A stretch of DNA of 64,000 nucleotides, from NCBI GenBank assembly GCA_023055355.1, contig JALJCS010000007.1:4576001-4640000 (forward strand), read 5' to 3'. Positions 11,226 through 24,198 of this stretch are shown in pieces (position 1 is the stretch's first letter; the number at the start of each line of letters is the position of its first letter). Source of the stretch: Agelaius tricolor. Its lineage: Eukaryota; Chordata; Aves; Passeriformes; Icteridae. The translations under genes and the position numbers were made by a program. The notes beneath the pieces are model-generated. The model saw only the letters and a program-made list of their open reading frames with translations. It had not been told where the DNA came from and did not search any database.

Positions 11226-12458
11226 CTAAGCCTCAGCCAGGCCATTCTCCCGACAAGGAGCTGATGTCCCTGAGCCCTGGACATCACAGGCAGCCCGTGT
11301 GACACCGGGCAGGCTCTGGGCCTGCGGGGCCGGGCCTGGCGCTGGCAGCGGGCACTGATTGTCCGGCTGTGCCCTCAGGCAGGGCCAGCGGAGCAGCGCC
11401 CGCAGCGCCCGCCTGAAGCGGGACGGGCGTTTCTTGGGGGGAGCCGGCTGCTCCCTGAGGGCCTGGGCTCCCGCCTGGGAAAAGCACAAAAAGCAGCTGA
11501 GCTGGGCAGGCACCGGGCTCTCTGTCCCTGCCTCCTGCTCCTCAGGAGAAGCTGCCGTGCTCTGAGGAGGCCCTGGGCTGCCAGGTGGGGAGGCGAGGCC
11601 CAGAGCAGCACTTGGGGCACAGCTCAGCTGCCCCGCGCTCAACCCAGGTCTCCAAGGGACAGGCACTGGGAGCCCGTCTGCTGCAAAAACTCCCAGCCTT
11701 TGCTCCCTGTCTTCTTCTTCACTCAGCTCAAAGAAGTTCAGTTTGTGCCATGTCCTTGTCCCACAGCAAGAGCTTGACCCCATTGCTCCATTGCTGTGGA
11801 TGCTCACATGTTCCCAACTGTCCTGAGCAAACTCTTTGTCACCATCATTGTCCCAGCTGGACTGAACAGAGGGTCTGCTGTTGGACGGTTCTGAGGAGCT
11901 GCCGACTGCTCCTTGAGACAGCCCCTGCTCCTTGCATTCTTCCCGATAGAAAATTCTTGGTAGCTAAGGGCTTCTCCCTGCTCTGCTCCTGCTCTCCTCA
12001 TCCCAGCTGGAGAGCTCTCCACAGCTACTGACATCTCCTTGGCAGAGCTCTCGCTCAAGAGACTCTTCCCAGTCAGAGATCTCTTGGCAGCTCCTAACAT
12101 CTCCCCATTGGGAAAGCTCATGATCCATGTCAGATTCCCGCTCTTCCTCCACTCTGACAAAGGCTCCCTCCTCCTCAGTCCCTGACAGGGGCAGGACTGA
12201 ACCACCCACTGCCCTCACCAAGTGCCCGCAGAGGGCCTGGTGTTCAGCCAACTGGGCTGGGAGTTGGGGTTCACTTTGTCCTCTTCCATCTCTGCTGTGT
12301 TCTAGTGCACAGGGGTCCTGGGAGCTGCTTCCTCCTGAGGGCGGCTCTCCTGGGACTGGGCACCCCAGGGCACACCAAGCACCTGTGTCACCAATGGCCA
12401 TCCAGCACCCCTTCAACAGCCACTGGAACTGGCATGGAGCAGCCCTGGCCTTGGGCAC
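11226..12458 (-). pseudogene. Interrupted GC-rich reading frame of unknown family
   Basis: One minus-strand frame spans 411 codons and is broken by a single TAG (11964-11966). It reads sensibly on both sides: before the stop an acidic Ser/Trp-rich stretch with loosely repeated units (DHELSQWGDV, QEISDWEE, GELSSWDEE), and after it SWDNDGDKEF, FELSEEEDREQ, a Pro/Ser/Ala-rich linker and a basic patch KKRPSRFRRALRALLRW. I do not recognise a domain. Retroelement debris adjoins it on the high side. It may be a dead copy of a dispersed or multicopy gene, or a frame kept open by GC content. Exons could extend it above 12458. Confidence 0.35.
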
Positions 12459-12900
12459 TTGTCACCCGTGAAGTGCCCAGGCCCCTGTGAGGCTTTGGAC
12501 ACAGTCCCACATGACAGCCCCAGCCCCACACTGCAGAGCCCTGGCTCTGGAGGCTCCTCAGGACACAGCCACTGGCCAGATGGACACAGCCAGGGAGCTG
12601 TGGGCAGTGGCTCCATGTCCAGCTGCAGGGCTGGGATGAGGGGTGTCCCTCAGGGCTCTGCCTTGGCCCAAGGGCTCTTGCATGGCTTCCCCAATGACAC
12701 AGACAGCAGATCCAGCTGACCCTCAGCACGTTTCAGGGGATGGGAAGCTGAACAGGGCAGGGGCACCACGGAAGGAGGGGACAAGGGACAAGCTTGACAA
12801 GTGGGACGACGAGAACCTCACAAAGTTCAACAAGGCCTGTGGCAGCGGGGGCGAGCCCCGCACGGGATGGAGACTCAGGTTTCAGGGCAATGGTGCCGAG
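12459..12900 (+). mobile_element. CR1 LINE ORF2 (reverse transcriptase) fragment
   Basis: The + frame carries the CR1 polymerase blocks EALDTVPHD, GSMSS and VPQGSALAQGLL, then NDTD. A shifted frame gives DKWDDENLTKFNKA. These match the CR1 ORF2 order (AFDTVPHD, GVPQGSVLGP, NDTD, W.. NL.KFN). It is frame-broken and not functional. Confidence 0.75.
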
Positions 12901-13089
12901 GCCACTCCCGCTCTGCCCCGTCTCTGCAGTGCCCCGGGGACAGACCCGGGGCCAGGCTCGGTCCCGGCTGCCACAAGGGCGCTGCCGAGGGCCCCTTGCC
13001 CCAGCCCCCTCATCGGGGGGCAGCCGCCATCCACTCTGGCCCCTTGTCCCGGCCCCCATCTCAAGCAGGGCCACCCAGATTTGGTTGTG

Positions 13090-13880
13090 CAGGACCACAT
13101 CCACGCTGATGGCTTTTGAACAACTCCTTGGGCTCTACAACCTCTTTGAGCAACCCATTCCAGTGGCTGCTCACCCTCCAAATGAAAAGTTGCTTTTCCT
13201 CCTGCTCAGAAGGAACCTCTTGTGTTTCAGTTTGTCCTTGGGTCTTGTTCTGTCTCTGTGGCAACAGTGCCAAGAGCCTGGCTCTGTCCTGTTGGCACCT
13301 TCCCTTCAGACATTTCTATACCCTCATCAAATTCCCCTGCAGACTTCTGTAGCCTCTTCCCCCCAGTTCCCTCAGCCTTTCTTCCTCTCAGAGATGCTCC
13401 AGCCTGTGAATCCTTTTCATGGTCTTTCAGTGGCCCCTCTCCAGTGGAGACACAACACTTCAGGAGTGGCCTCACCATTGCTGAGGAGAGGAGAGAGCAA
13501 GGATTCCTTCCCTCAGCCTGCCAGTAGCACTCCCTCTAATACAGTCCAGGCTGCTCTTAGCCTTCTCTACTGGAAAATGTTGTCGGCTCATATGAAATTT
13601 CCTGTCAGCCAAGACCCCCAGGTCTTTCCACAAAGCTCCTTTGCAGCCAGCTTCTCCCAGCATGTGCCAGTGCCTGCAATTGTTCCTGCCTGGGTGCAGG
13701 ACTTGGCACTTTGTCAAGCAGAACTTTGCCATATTTCTGTCAGCCCATTTCTGCAGCCCTGTCCACATCCTTCAGAATGGCAACACAGCCCTCTGGGGTG
13801 TCAGTCACACCTCCCAGTTTTGTGTCACCAGCAAACTTGATAAAGGCATGCTCTGCCCCACCATCCAGAACCTGAAGAAT
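13090..13880 (-). mobile_element. CR1 LINE fragment, ORF2 end and 3' region, inverted
   Basis: Minus frames carry FAGDTKLGGVTDTPEGC, then in another frame KWADRNMAKF, QVLHPGRNN and KDLGVLADRKFHMS, the C-terminal CR1 ORF2 signature. These are followed at lower coordinates by the CR1 3' region (reverse of CCCTCATCAAATTCCCC, CAGGAGTGGCCTCACC). Frameshifted and dead. Confidence 0.85.
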
Positions 13881-16800
13881 GGGACAAGAAGATTGCTGCC
13901 AAGGATGGGCAAAAAGGGGGACTTTCCTTAGGGAGAGTGGGGCAGGGAAGGCATTTTGGGGTGACAGAGACACATTTGGGTGACAAGGTCCCAAAGCCAC
14001 ATGGGCTCCCAGAGCAGACAGCAAAGGCTTCTTGGCTGGACATTCTCAAGCACATTCCCAGCTCAAAGCAGAGGCAAGAAGAAAAGGGAAGCGAGGAGCT
14101 GACAAAATCCCAGCAGCTGGAAGGGACCCTGGGCAGGTGTTACAAACCCGTGAGGGAGAGAAGCCTCTGCCCAAATGCAGGTGCAAAGGAGACCATATGA
14201 GGACAACATACAGATTTTATTTAACATGGATTTTATTTACCAAGAAAGGGGAGGTAGAGAGATAGAAAGAAATAGGAAAGTGGTCTCAGAAACAGAGCAT
14301 CAGTTGGAACTAGATGATCTTTAAGGTCCTTCCACTGACAACCATTAAATCTTGATCTAGACATAGAAGGCCAAATACTCACTGTATCAACAGTACTGTT
14401 TATTCAGATGAGCTACAAAAATAAATCAGAACAGTAAATCAGTCCTCCCTCCCTGTGCTGCAGGAGCTTATGTGTTAAAAGCAAAATCCCCTTTCACAGA
14501 TGAATGAAAAACAAATGTTCACCTCCCCTTCACAGGTCATTGCTGTGTGCCTCGTCACGAGTCTGCCTTTTATCCTTTTAAGACACACCCCATGGTTGCA
14601 GTTGTCCAATATTAAATATCAGGGAATCTGACATTTATTGTGGTACTTGCATTCTCTTGACATGGAGGATTTCCTGATCAAGCTTTTCATTTCCTTCACT
14701 TACAACTCATCATATATGTGCATGTGCAAATACATTATGGTCAGACCTGGTTTAGGAACTGGTTGCTCAGTCTGACAGACAGGATTAGGGGACACAGCTA
14801 CAGCTCCTGCACAAATAAACAATTGGTGATTATTAATGATATGTAAAATGTCTGGAGCACAGGGTCTGCCAGAACTCCCTGCATCCCTGTACCCTTCAAC
14901 TACAGCACGGGCCTGACTGAGAGCAGCTCTGCCAATAATCAGTAACTGATTCAGAGCAATCTGTCCTTTACTGAGTCCCACTTCTCATTGGATGAACTGA
15001 GAGGGCTTTTTTGTGTCATTTCAGGGAATGGGCCAGGATCACAGAAAGTTCATGGTTCCCTATCACAAACCCCATGTCTATGTAGAACTCCAGCTGATGG
15101 CAGCTGAGAACCCTCTGCAGAGGAAGGGCTGAGGGATGGTCAGACTCCAATGCTTTGATAACCTTGTTCTGGGAGAGGACTTCCCTAAATACCCAGGGGA
15201 ACTTCAAGAAAGTGAATTTCCCAGCTCTCCCCTTCTGGATTATGTGACATTCCCATCAGACAGGACCCCAGTCCAGTGGTGCACTCCTCTGATCCCTTGC
15301 CTTACAATCCCACAGTCCCAGAGACCAAAAAAAGATTTCATTTTGCTGTTGTTATCTTAAAACTTTCATAGCACTATACTAAAACTGAGGGCTCAAGAGT
15401 TACCTAAGATATAGTTTCCCACAGTTTTTATTGCAGGGCACCTCAACAGGAATGCAACACATCCCTTATCTATCTGGGCTAGCTCTAAATCCATTAGGGA
15501 TGCAATAAAACTAAGGAAAGGAAGGCTTCCTCTCCCTGCTCAGCAGAGCATAAGTACTCCTTGTTTATGGATATATCTCACTACAACCATATTTTTCTAA
15601 TGATGCTGATACTGATGTCTATTACCCCAGGGATTTCCCACAGAGGAATTTGCATTTAGAGTTTTACAAGGTTTGTTTTACATAAATGTAATTTAGCCAG
15701 AAAACATCAGTGAAACATACACGTGATCAGTCAGGGATCACTGTTGTTCCTTGGAAAAAGACTGTTTCTGAAGTTCTTGAACATTTATAAGGCACAACTG
15801 GTGCAATTGAGATGTGGCCCTGCAAATTTTATGATGCTGTTATCCAATATTTATTCCCAAGATGACATGGCTTGCTTGTGGACTTGGCAGCTCAGCCCCA
15901 GGTTTCCCATAGCAGTCTCAGGCATTTGGATCCTTAAAGCAGTTTATTTCCCTGGCTGGTGCCACAAGTGCCTGTGACTTTTGAGGGGCAAAGGGTCAGT
16001 GTAGGGTCTTGCCTGGGGCTCCCAGCCCCCAGAGCTCAACCTGAAGCTCCTGCAGCTGCACCTGAGCCACCTGCACTGATTGTATTCCTCAACTCCGTGC
16101 TGTGGGGAAAGCATTTTCCTTCTCTCACAGTCCACTGCTTGGTGTCTGCACCTCTCTTTGTGTTTTGCTGCAGTGAAGTGAATGTGTCAGTGAGATACTG
16201 ATGTATTTCACAGCAAAGAGTGAGCATTAATTAAGTCCACAGCCTGTTTTCTAGTATGTCATAGGAGGGATAATTCAAATTGTAAGTGCTTAGCAATGGT
16301 AATTCCAGACCAAGGAATGATCGGGTGTGGAAGATATGAGGACAGGAAAGGGTTACCCTGGCTGGAGGTGGGGATGCCAGAGCCAGGGCTGCTGCCTGTG
16401 AGGGAGTGAGGTTCCACTGGCTGATGAGATAAGAAATGCTGCAGCATTTTAGTGGTGCAATGGGAGCACTCAGGGCCCACCTTTGGGCAGCAGAGCTGGT
16501 GCTGGGGGCTGGACCATGGGGATGAGGGGCCCTGTGCCAATGCTCACACAATGGATACCAGGGCAAATGTAAAGAATCAGCCCATACCACATCTTTGCAC
16601 TGTCCTTGTAAAACCATTTATGGCAGCAGGACTCTGCTCTGGACATTGTTCATTAAATCTCTTTGCTTTTAAGCACAAACATGTGCTTAATTCACCTTGA
16701 GGGATACAAAAATCCCCCACCACTGTTCTGACAGATCTTTTGCTACTATTTAATTCCCCGCTGACAGTAGTAATTTACATGAATTGAAGAACTCATCTCT

Positions 16801-18552
16801 GTAATTTTTAATGTAACAAGATTAAAGAGACAGACAGGAAGGTCATGCAAAGCCAGTTGCACCTGAGCAGTTCATGGACAAACACACTACATGCTGTGCT
16901 TTAGGTTTCAGACTCTCCCTGTCCCACCCAAATTGTAATATTTTAATGCTAAACAGCTGTGAGGAACTGCCTTTATTTGCCTTATCTGTAACAGATAACA
17001 CTCTTCTATTTCATTATCAGAAACTAAGGAAGTAGAAAAATGGTTAGAGAAAAATATCACTAATTGTAAATGTCCCGATGGCAACTGTTTAAATACCATA
17101 ATCATAATGATCATTAACAGATTTCAGTATCCCTTGAACAAATAGATTTAATATTCTAGATAACAAGGTTTTAATTCTTGTTATGAAGATTGAAGAAATG
17201 GTCCTTGTCTGTGAGGGGGGATATTTTTCTTCATTTTTTCCTCTTCCCCTTTTTTGATAGCTTCTGCTCATTGGGGTTATTTAATTTTGGGAATCTTGTT
17301 GTGTGGAGTTTGCTTTGGAGAAGTGTCTAATCTATTGCACAGTTAAAGCTCTTCTTTCTTTTTTGATACATCAGTTTTTGCTTCTGATTACCTTGAAATT
17401 CAGAGACAGAAAAATACTTCACCTAATCAGCTGTTGGTGGGTTAGACTCCTTGCTGCTTCTCAGCAAATCTTCACTCATTTATTCAGTGAAGTTTGTACT
17501 GTCCCTCTACAATAGGAAATGTCATCATTTTCCAAAGAGATAAAAAAATGCAACATGTAATTGAAAACAAACTCAGGAGCATGGACAACAACAAAGAGGG
17601 AGTTCAGATGTCATTTCCTGGACTGACTTCAGACTGCCTTGCTCTAGACACTCTTTTTAAGCTACTTCTGGGTGAGGAGTGGAGATTTTCATCCTGTAAA
17701 AGATAAAAACCCTAGGTCAAGATTCAGTGTCCAGACAGGCAAAATGGCTTTGGCAAACACACCAGCACAGACAGTTTGTGAACAGAGCCAACAGTTACAG
17801 CATTTTCAGGTGAACATCATTGCTCTGGTTGATGAATCCAGCTCTGGCCAAAAGTAACCAGCCTGGGAATTCATATGAGATTGGGACTAGCTACAGGACT
17901 GTCCATAAATATTTCTGAGAAATAAGGAAATATTTTGTATAAAGTAGAAAGCAAACTTGGATCTCTATGTTTAAAAGTTGAAGCCAAGTTTCTACCTCTT
18001 TAGCTTTTTATATTTACTAAAACCTCTGAAAAAGCATCAGCTGGAACCAGTCTCTTCCATGACTCTCAAGCAGAACATCTGAATTTCACTTTCCTTTACC
18101 CACTAGCACAATCACTTCTGATGACCACAAAATTTGCAGTAAAGGAGCCCAAGAAAATCCACGTGTTCCCCAAACTATCCTGTTTCTACGAATTAAACCA
18201 CTGCTCAACACTCAAATGCAGGAAACACTTCTGTCCACCGGAGAAGCCACTGCAGTCCTCACACACCAACCCTGGGGGTGACAGCTGGGCCTGCTCCCTT
18301 TCCTTCCTGCAGATTCCCCCTGGTGATCAGGGGTCAGGGTCTCCAGGATGATGAGCTCCATGTGCCTGGCTCCAGGGTGGGGTGGACACTTCCAAGTGGG
18401 GGGAACTGTGCAAGGATCACAGGGGGGAAGAGAGAAGTGGGGGCAGAAAGGAGGGCAGACAGATGGAAGGAAGGAAGGATCCCTGTAGCAAAAACAGGAG
18501 AGATACTGTCACAGTCTGAACCACCTCCTCTGCCCAGAAAGCTTGAAGTCTA
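13881..18552. other. Intergenic, no gene recognised
   Basis: Single-copy-looking sequence. The only element noticed is a short CR1 3'-end trace at about 14300-14345 (GTTGGAACTAGATGATCTTTAAGG). Open frames are short and unsupported. Confidence 0.5.
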
Positions 18553-18790
18553 ACAAATCACAGAATCACAGAATCACAGAATCAATTAGGTTGGAAAAGA
18601 CCTCCAAGACTGAGTCCAGCCTTTGACCACACACCACAGTATCAACTGGAACCATGGCACTGAGTGCCACATGCAGTTATTTCTTGAACACCACCATCAC
18701 CCCCTTTCAATGCTTAACAACCCTTTCAGTGAAGAAATTCTTCGTGGTGCTCCACCTGAACCTCCCTGTCTGCCCTGTGCAGTCTGAGCC
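18553..18790 (-). mobile_element. CR1 LINE 3' end, inverted
   Basis: Begins on + with three tandem AATCACAG units then TTAGGTTGGAAAAGACCTCCAAG, the reverse complement of a CR1 tail. It continues into CTTAACAACCC...AAGAAATTCTTCGTGGTG. Clear avian CR1 3' terminus. Confidence 0.85.
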
Positions 18791-21426
18791 ACCCCTCTGC
18801 CCAGAAAGCTTGATGCATAACAAATGTGCAGGAAAGCTGGAAGGAGGGAAAGCCCCCAGGCAGTGAGTAGACAACAGGAACTGCAGGTCTCTGCACACAG
18901 CTGAAAAGGACACAACCCACTAGGCAAGGGTAGGAAGGACCTGAGGCTGCAGAAAACCCATAGAAAACCCATTATTTGGATAGTGGGGTTACCCTGGTAT
19001 TAGTGATGTCAGCAGCTCCCACTGCTTCAAGTAATTTGGATCTCTCAAATTTCAGGTATTTTTGTCCTGGAAAAAGATCCCCCTTAAAACAATATCCAAT
19101 ATAAGGCAATCAGGCCTCATCAGACCCCACACAGACAAATTGCACTCTTGGCTCCCTCTCTGTGACTGACACAAAGCCACACAGTGATGGCCACTCACAT
19201 GAACAAGGACTGGTTTCATCCCACTCTTCACATTCTTCAGGATTGCCCCTCTCTTTGTAAGGATGAAACCTGCATGCCAAACACTGCGACCCCAACTTCA
19301 GCCAAGTCCAAGAGCAGACAAATACATCTGAGACATTTGCAGGAAGAGATGGAAGTGTTCATACACAGCAAATCACACAATTCCCTATGGCTCATCCCTT
19401 ACTAGAGAAGAACAAGGCTCAGAAACTAAAGAGAATGGCTCTGGTTTAAGTGTCTGTCTCTCTGCTCTGTACCATGGAGAGCATTCCACCCACTGCTGTT
19501 GTATTTTTCAGACCCTTTCATACACCCCCCCCCCCCCCCCCCCCTCAAGAATGCACCCTCCCCCAGTTATATTTTTATATTTTCTCTCTGACCTTTCCAT
19601 TCCTCTGTTTATTTTAAAGCTTTTCAAATCACCTCCCACTCCTTCCCACCTCATGGGCTGCTTTTTGTCTCCACTATCTTGTGCTGAAGCAGCTTTGCAC
19701 TGGAACTGTAAAGCTCCTCCAGGTAGTAACTCACTCATCTATCACCCCCACAGTGGGATGGGGAGGAGAATCACAAAAAAACCTCTGGACTGGGATCAGA
19801 ACAGTTGAGTAATTGGAACAAGTAAAATATTATCAAAATAATTTGTAATTGAATTTTTTTAAAGTCCAAGTGATGCACAATACAGTTGCTCACCACCCAT
19901 TGATTGATGCCCAGCCTGTCCCTGATCAGCAATAGGACCCCTCTGGCTAACTGTACCCATTTAAACCCTGAGCATGGCATTCCCTGGTGTGGATTATCCT
20001 TTTGGCCATTCCAGCTCATCTCCCTCCTGGATTTTTGTGCTTCTCGTCACTAGCAGAGCACAGGAAACTGAAATGTCCTTGACTGAGGGTAAACAGTAGT
20101 TAGCAACAACAAAACATCTGTGTAGTATCAACACTATTGTCCAAAACACAGCCCTGCACCAGCTACCAGGAGGAAAATCAACTCTGTCCCAGGCACAGCC
20201 AGGACACTGGGGAGGGGATGGGGCTGGAGCAGCCCCCCAGCACCTCTGGCTGAGGGGGTGGCACTGGGCTCTGTGCAGAGATGAACAGGGGGGAATAAGA
20301 GACATTAGGAAGGAACTGAAACATGGGGGGGACATCCAACCAGATATGAAGAAGGAAAAAAAAAAGTCATTAGTCAATCATTTGAATGAATTTCATTCTG
20401 TGAAATTTCCATACCTGAGGGTTTACAAGACTCACTGGGATAATGCCCAAGACAGCACAGTCTGAATCACTTTGATTTATAAGGTTTGACTATACAACAT
20501 CCAGTATAATATCTGAATAATTTTATGATTAAGGATTTTTCCTAGTGGTATAAGTCACAGAATGATCCTGGCAACTTTTCCTGGTGGTTTATGTTGCAGA
20601 ATGATCCTGCCAACTAGTGCATTTACACTGTATTTTGATTTCTTTTTAAATTATAATGTGAAATGGCATTGACAAATGCTTGGTCATTCATCTTTTGCAT
20701 CATGCCCCATTCTTCTCTTCATTAAAATTATTTCAGAACATACTCTGTGCTCTCAAATTTGAATGAAATTATGCTTAGTCTATTTTAAACTTCTCTGTTG
20801 TGTTGTGTTAATCTGTAGAACTGTATGCCAGTGAAAGAAGCTGTTATAAATCATTACATAAATATGAAAACTCTTTTCAATGCCTTACACTAAAACATTT
20901 CCCACTAAGGGGTGAAGTTTTTATTTTGCAGCTTCAGGAGAAAATAGGAGAACCAAACTCTTGACATGTGGAGAAAGGAGAACCCTGATTTCACTGTTCA
21001 CAACAAGTGATGCTGCTCAGAGTTCTCCTTTTTTGCTACATAGTCCTGGGGTTAAACAAAACCAAACTGATCACAGAACAAAGGCACTGCTGAAAATTCA
21101 TAAGCTAATCACTAGTATTGATGTACATCTCCCAGATAGATCAGTTATGGTTTAACATGTCTTAAAATGTAATTGCAGCAGCTCAGCTCTAGAAAACAAA
21201 GAACAGAAGACAGAAATTTAAAATAATACATCAACTGAAACCAGGCATTTCTGGTGGATAGCAGAGCCAGACATTCAGTAATAACTCACTGCAAGGGTCT
21301 GCTAAATAAAGTTACAATTCTGATTGTTGGGGTAATGGGAAAATTAGTTTCACGGCCATTCTTACAACCAGCAGAATGCACAGCTAAGAGACACTAAATT
21401 AACTCATGAGTTTCTGTATGCCAGGA
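18791..21426. other. Intergenic, no gene recognised
   Basis: Apart from the C20 run, nothing identifiable was seen. Short open frames only. Confidence 0.5.
19525..19544 (+). repeat. C20 homopolymer
   Basis: Twenty consecutive C in a non-coding stretch (G20 on minus). A possible quadruplex-forming or sequencing-error-prone site; the length may be inexact. Confidence 0.9.
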
Positions 21427-22166
21427 TGTCTTGGGTTGGAAAAGCAAGATGTGCCTGGGGGTGGCTATCACCATCTGTCAGAGCTGGAGCAGTTCTCTGC
21501 TGTCCATGGGGCAGTTTTTTCTTTCTCTCTCCCACAGCCAATCCTCCCTGCAGGAGATCTCTGCTGTCCATGGCCACTGAGTGTCCCTGCAGGGCTGATC
21601 CAATCCCATCATCCCATGGGGAGATGCTGCATTGCCCAGGGGAGGAGCCAAGCATTCCTACCTGGATCCAATCTGAGGTGCTGGCACAGCCCAGCAGCCT
21701 TTGCCCAGTGCATTGCCAGAGGAGCAGCTTCTGCTGCCCTGCATTGCCAGAGGGAGCCCAGGCCCATCTCCAGCAGCCCTGGAGCTGCAGAGGAAAACTC
21801 CCCCCTTGTGCAGGATCCCTGCTCCAGCAGAGCCACAGCTGGCACTGCAGGAGGGCTGAGCCCCCATGGGATGGCACTGCTGCCACCACCATCACCCACA
21901 GGCTGTCAGTTCCTATTCTGACTCTGGCAGTGTTGTTTTGTATTACTGCATTTTTATTTTATTTTTATTTTCTTCCCTAATAAAGAACTGTTATTCCTAC
22001 TCCCATATCTTTGCCTGAGAGCCCCTTAATTTCAAAATTATAATAATTCAGAGGGAGGGCATTTACATTTTCCATTTCAGGGGAGGCTCCTGCCTTCCTT
22101 AGCAGACACCAAAGCAGAATTGTTCCCAGTGTCAAAGCAGACACTTGGTCATTTCAAACCAAGACA
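21427..22166 (+). mobile_element. Solo LTR, family D
   Basis: Begins TGTCTTGGGTTGG and ends TCAAACCAAGACA, so the termini are inverted relatives. It is flanked by an exact 5-bp duplication CAGGA (21422-21426 and 22167-22171). A polyadenylation hexamer AATAAA lies at 21979-21984, placing U3-R-U5 on +. No internal retroviral genes. The open frames within it are incidental. Confidence 0.85.
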
Positions 22167-22171
22167 CAGGA

Positions 22172-23119
22172 TGTGTACTCTGAAAGTTAAATGCTTGAAA
22201 TCCTTTTTCAGAAACCTCTATGTATCCCACAATAAAGGGCATGGAAGGCTTGAATCTGTTTAATAATGAACCTGAGAATGACATCCTGAATGCCGCTTGG
22301 AGAGGGTCACTCTGAATCAGACACCAGCAAAGAAGCCTCGTTCTCAGCAGTTTAGACTGGTACAGGATTTAAGAGCAATAGAACAAATGATCATGGACAA
22401 ATAATGATTTGACTGCTTTGGATTTAAAGATGCTTCCTTTGCATTCTGGAGGATGAGCAGAGCCAGACCATCTTAGCATTCAGGTGGGGAAATCAAACAA
22501 CAGGAAGAAAGGTGCTGCTATTCCTGCATAATTTTGAGGGTGGGACACTCTTTTCCGGTGGTCACAACAGCTCACAGGGATTTTCACTAAGTTACTTCAC
22601 CCTGTTGTCGTTTTCTTAATGCTAACCCTATTATGCTTTCTCTTAATTGCAGCACTGAATATTTGCATTTAAAAAATCATGAAGCAATTGACTTGCCAGT
22701 CATCCCTGTGATTAATTTCGGGAAAATGTGTCATGTTCATAAAAAGTGAGGCTTTTGAGTGCTGTTGTGGCTTCATAGCCTCAACTGGAGGAAATGATGA
22801 ACAACTCCCTAAAAGATAAATTATGTTTAATGTGTCTCAGTAATTGCAGGAGCTGTAGAAAAAAAAAAGGAATAGAAGAAACTTGAGATAATGTATCAAA
22901 TGCAGCCAGGCATAAATTACTGCTGAACCAACAAACCAAGGACACTTGGTGAATAAACTAAGACAATGCCAGATAGCAAGGAGCAAAGCAAGGCAAGCTC
23001 ATCAAATCAGGAATGGGTAATTTTGGCAAAGGGAGATCACAACCACTGACTCACTGCCCAGCAACCCAAAAACTCACTGACTCAAAAGAAGAGAAAGACT
23101 GAGCATGAGGACTAATTAG
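22172..23119. other. Intergenic, no gene recognised
   Basis: No gene, repeat family or regulatory structure identified. Confidence 0.5.
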
Positions 23120-23395
23120 CAAAATAAGTGAGGGAACCATTTAATCAATAGAAGATAGAATACTAGTTAATAAGAGAACTCTGTGACTTGTAGCCTGTGA
23201 ACATGAATGCCTTTGTTGGTGTATAAATTGTGGCAAGTTTTGATAGTCACCGGGCTGGCTTTGTGGATTTGCCACCCAGCACCTCTTTCTGTGCAAGACT
23301 GTAAATAAACCAAATACCTCTGTGTGAGGATCAGCCTCTTGCACACAGAGTGAAAAAAGCCATTTTGGGACAAGAGTATGATTTAGAATCTCCTT
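23120..23395 (-). repeat. Dispersed repeat B, copy 2, inverted
   Basis: Reverse complement of the block at 9120-9362, sharing GAGGTGCTGGGTGGCAAATC and AAAGGCATTCATGTTCA. The two copies differ by scattered substitutions and small gaps. Confidence 0.65.
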
Positions 23396-24014
23396 CAGAT
23401 TGATCTCCTGTATGATTAAGTGCAAGGATCAGGATGGTGAAAGAGGCCAGGAGAGCTTAGAGCGGCAGTGTCCTGTTGCAGCCTGTGCCCAGCATTCTGC
23501 CACCCACAGCCAGAGCTTGGAAACAAGTCCTGTGAGTCACTGCCAGGTGAGGAGTGAGAAGAAAGGGCTGGGTCCAGAGAAGTGTGAGTGCTGTGCAGTC
23601 AGACCCATGGAACTCAGTAAGGCAGTTGGAAACCCACCAGAACAGCCAGGAATTGAGAACAGCTGATCAGTTGAGGCAATGGGCAAAACCAGAGGGAGTG
23701 AGAAGCAAGGGGGGTTCCTGCATCCAGCTTGCAAAGCCCCTGACTGAACAAAAGTATACTGATGTTGCTTAACAGTTCAGAGCCTATTAACAACAGAAAA
23801 AAAAACCCTAAAACACAAAAAAATGAGGGCAGGGGAGCAAAGACAGCAGAAGAGGAAGCATCCTGACCTAGTGATGTTGAGAAAACACCACAAGGTCATG
23901 AGAAACAACTTGGACTGTTCTGAAGCAGTGCATAAAAGAGAAAATCACACTGTGTGTCACTTTGCTGTCTTGTCAACCATATCCAACACCCTCAGCCTCC
24001 AGCAGCCACCACAC

Positions 24015-24198
24015 AGCCAAATATTTCTCCAGTGAGAATTTAGTTTCATTTCTGCTCCTTCTTGTCACAATGGGAAGGTGGAGCCTGTAAGTAAAAAAGC
24101 ATCTGAAGAAGTTTCAGAAAGACACTGCTTCTCCTTTCTACAGGCCACTTAGAAGGGTAAGTTTCTCCCTTCCTTCTTCTAAAAAGAATAATGCAATT
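24015..24198 (+). promoter_or_regulatory. Duplicated segment copy 1: possible MX1-type promoter and first exon
   Basis: 184 bases, equal in length to 26702-26885 with four mismatches seen. It contains AGTTTCATTTCT at 24042-24053, which is one base (G to A) from the AGTTTCGTTTCT interferon-response motif I recall from MX promoters. About 100 bases later a donor-like AGAAGG|GTAAGT falls after 24156. This is the more distal copy. Function is inferred only. Confidence 0.4.

Noticed and set aside
12794..13840. 348-codon plus-strand frame
   Set aside because: Lies antisense over an inverted CR1 and its ORF2 remnants; no independent domain.
13881..23119. A further gene between FAM3B and MX1
   Set aside because: No chain of exons with joining phases or known motifs could be assembled on either strand.
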